Shown here piece after piece: positions 4,534 through 5,514 of a stretch of DNA of 5,514 bases. The notes below the pieces were generated by a model. The model saw nothing but the letters and a program-made list of their open reading frames with translations, was not told the origin of the DNA and searched no databases. Each line of letters begins with the position of its first letter. The first letter of the stretch is position 1. The DNA is taken from contig DAOVNE010000111.1 of the NCBI GenBank assembly GCA_030630395.1, positions 1-5,514 of the forward strand. Direction: 5' to 3'. A program made the position numbers and the translations under genes. This DNA is from Candidatus Eiseniibacteriota bacterium. GTDB lineage: Bacteria; Joyebacterota; Joyebacteria; Joyebacterales; Joyebacteraceae.

Positions 4534-5514
4534 TTACCTCACGTAGGCTATCTTCCTCGTTTCGTCCAGATCCCCGATCAATATCCGTGCGAAGTAGACA
4601 CCCGATGAGACAGTGCGGCCGTGGGAGTCACGACCATCCCACGCGGCCTCGTAAGTTCCGCCGGCGTGACGGCTGTCGACGAGCGTCTTCACCAGGCGCC
4701 CGCGGATGTCGTAGAGCCGCATGGTCACATCGGCTCCCGCCGATGGGACGGTGTAGTGGATCGCCGTCTCTGTCGCGAACGGGTTCGGCCGGATGAACGA
4801 GACCGAAGCCACGAAGTCCTCGTCGACGCCGGTCTGATCGAGAGTGATGCTCACCGTCTCGCTCGGAGCGCTCTCGTTACTCCCGGCGTCCACGGCGATG
4901 ACCCGGTAGTAGTAGGTGTCCGGATCGAGGCCCGTATCGAGGAACGATGTCTCGGACACGTTGACCATGAAGGTCCCCGGCCCGAAGATCGCACTGGTGA
5001 CGCGCTCGACACGGTAGTGGTCGAGGTCAAGCTCGGAGTTTGCGTCCCAATCGACATCGACCTCACCATCTTCTGCGCCCTCGACCGCCGTGAGGCCACT
5101 CGGCGCTGCGGGCGCCAGATCGAGAGCCACCGCAGAGTCGATGTTGCTCGGAGGTCCCTCGTTCGTGCTCTGGTCGACGGCGAACACGCGGTAGTAGTAC
5201 GTCCGGCCCGGCGTGAGGCCGAAGTCCGCGTAGTTCGTGCCGGGGATCTCGGCTACCGTGATCGGGCTCAAGAAATCGATGTTCGTATCGCGCTCGAGCC
5301 GGTAGTTGCTGATGTCCGGCTCGGGGTTTGCGCTCCACGAGACGTCGATCTCTCCCTCGCCGGCGCCGGCGACGGCTACGAGCCCGGTCGGTGCACCCGG
5401 AGGCAGGTCTTGCGGATAGGACGTCGCGGTGGTGCTCGGGTCACTCGTGTTGCCGCTCAGGTCGACCGCGGAGACCCGGTAGTAGTAGAGGACGCCTGTC
5501 GGAAGCCCCGAATC
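4534..5514 (-). CDS. Secreted fibronectin type III repeat protein with C-terminal sorting domain (5' partial)
   Basis: The frame is open from the right edge of the window to TAA at 4536-4534, giving 326 residues; the true start is beyond the window. An internal TTG at 5271 is not a credible start because the same domain pattern continues upstream of it. Residues 1-37 are the end of one fibronectin type III (FN3) domain; 38-133 and 134-229 are two full FN3 domains (APTGL.AV...W.AN.E.D...YR.ER ... YYYRV.AVD...N). Residues ~234-326 are a FlgD-like type A sorting module (RPNPF, YDIRGRLVKTLVD, SGVYFARI, TRKIAYVR). The protein is predicted to be exported and held at the cell surface or released, probably through type IX secretion. 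Any catalytic or binding head domain would be encoded upstream, so the function is unknown. It is co-directional with thrS but separated by 189 nt with a hairpin and a promoter candidate. Confidence 0.88.
   Translation of the reverse strand, partial: DSGLPTGVLYYYRVSAVDLSGNTSDPSTTATSYPQDLPPGAPTGLVAVAGAGEGEIDVSWSANPEPDISNYRLERDTNIDFLSPITVAEIPGTNYADFGLTPGRTYYYRVFAVDQSTNEGPPSNIDSAVALDLAPAAPSGLTAVEGAEDGEVDVDWDANSELDLDHYRVERVTSAIFGPGTFMVNVSETSFLDTGLDPDTYYYRVIAVDAGSNESAPSETVSITLDQTGVDEDFVASVSFIRPNPFATETAIHYTVPSAGADVTMRLYDIRGRLVKTLVDSRHAGGTYEAAWDGRDSHGRTVSSGVYFARILIGDLDETRKIAYVR
4537..4815 (-). other. FlgD-like / type A C-terminal sorting module of the FN3 protein
   Basis: This covers the last ~93 codons of the FN3 gene. 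It shares with the C25 protease module the order PNPF, YD-x-x-GRLVK-x-LVD, Trp-x-Gly-x-Asp, V-x-SG-x-YFAR and a basic end with Arg-Lys and terminal Arg. The protein sequences are clearly related but the two copies are diverged, as expected for a widely used sorting signal rather than a recent duplication. Confidence 0.8.
4828..5514 (-). repeat. Tandem FN3-coding repeats with a 95-96 residue period
   Basis: There are two full copies (5116-5403 and 4828-5115) and the end of a third (5404-5514). A marker string CGGTAGTAGTA on the plus strand, encoding the YYYR motif, recurs at 4904-4914, 5189-5199 and 5477-5487, spacings of 285 and 288 nt. The array probably extends beyond the window. Confidence 0.75.

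Noticed and set aside
5269..5271. TTG at 5271 as the start of the FN3 protein
   Set aside because: The frame stays open to the window edge, and the upstream translation continues an FN3 domain and the end of another, so the real start is outside the window.
1..5514. Mobile element, CRISPR array, tRNA or rRNA genes
   Set aside because: I found no transposase or integrase motif, no direct-repeat/spacer pattern and no tRNA T-arm signature. The only regular repeats are the protein-coding FN3 units.

Overview
The window is GC-rich and bacterial. Two separate genes, one at each edge, end in the FlgD-like / type A sorting module (Asn-Pro-Asn-Pro-Phe or Pro-Asn-Pro-Phe, then YD-x-x-GRLVK and SG-x-YFAR) typical of surface and secreted proteins in the Fibrobacteres-Chlorobi-Bacteroidetes (FCB) superphylum and related candidate phyla. 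High GC with this module would fit a lineage such as Eisenbacteria, Krumholzibacteria or Latescibacteria. That placement is inference; no rRNA or other phylogenetic marker is present.

Layout, left to right. Positions 1-1560 (+) hold the 3' part of a gingipain-like (peptidase family C25) secreted cysteine protease, with catalytic-type His and Cys motifs, an Ig-like domain and a C-terminal sorting module. A 154-nt gap with a terminator-like hairpin follows. Positions 1715-2461 (+) encode an exported protein with a short YfiM/DUF2279-like helical region and a beta-rich C-terminal half ending in Phe, probably an outer-membrane protein. Only 2 nt separate its stop codon from that of the next gene, which is convergent. 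Positions 2464-4344 (-) hold a complete threonyl-tRNA synthetase of the archaeal type, including the archaeal DTD-like N-terminal editing domain. The 189-nt region upstream of it contains, in transcription order on the minus strand, a 9-bp hairpin ending the upstream gene, a candidate sigma70-like promoter, a short GC-rich leader and a Shine-Dalgarno-like site. Positions 4534-5514 (-) hold the 3' part of a gene for a secreted protein with tandem fibronectin type III repeats and the same kind of sorting module.

The two edge genes and the middle (+) gene look like cell-envelope or surface functions; thrS is a housekeeping gene that appears to be its own transcription unit. The most notable point is the archaeal-type ThrRS, with an apparently intact archaeal editing site, set among bacterial-style surface-protein genes. 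I see no tRNA, rRNA, CRISPR array, insertion sequence or phage gene.
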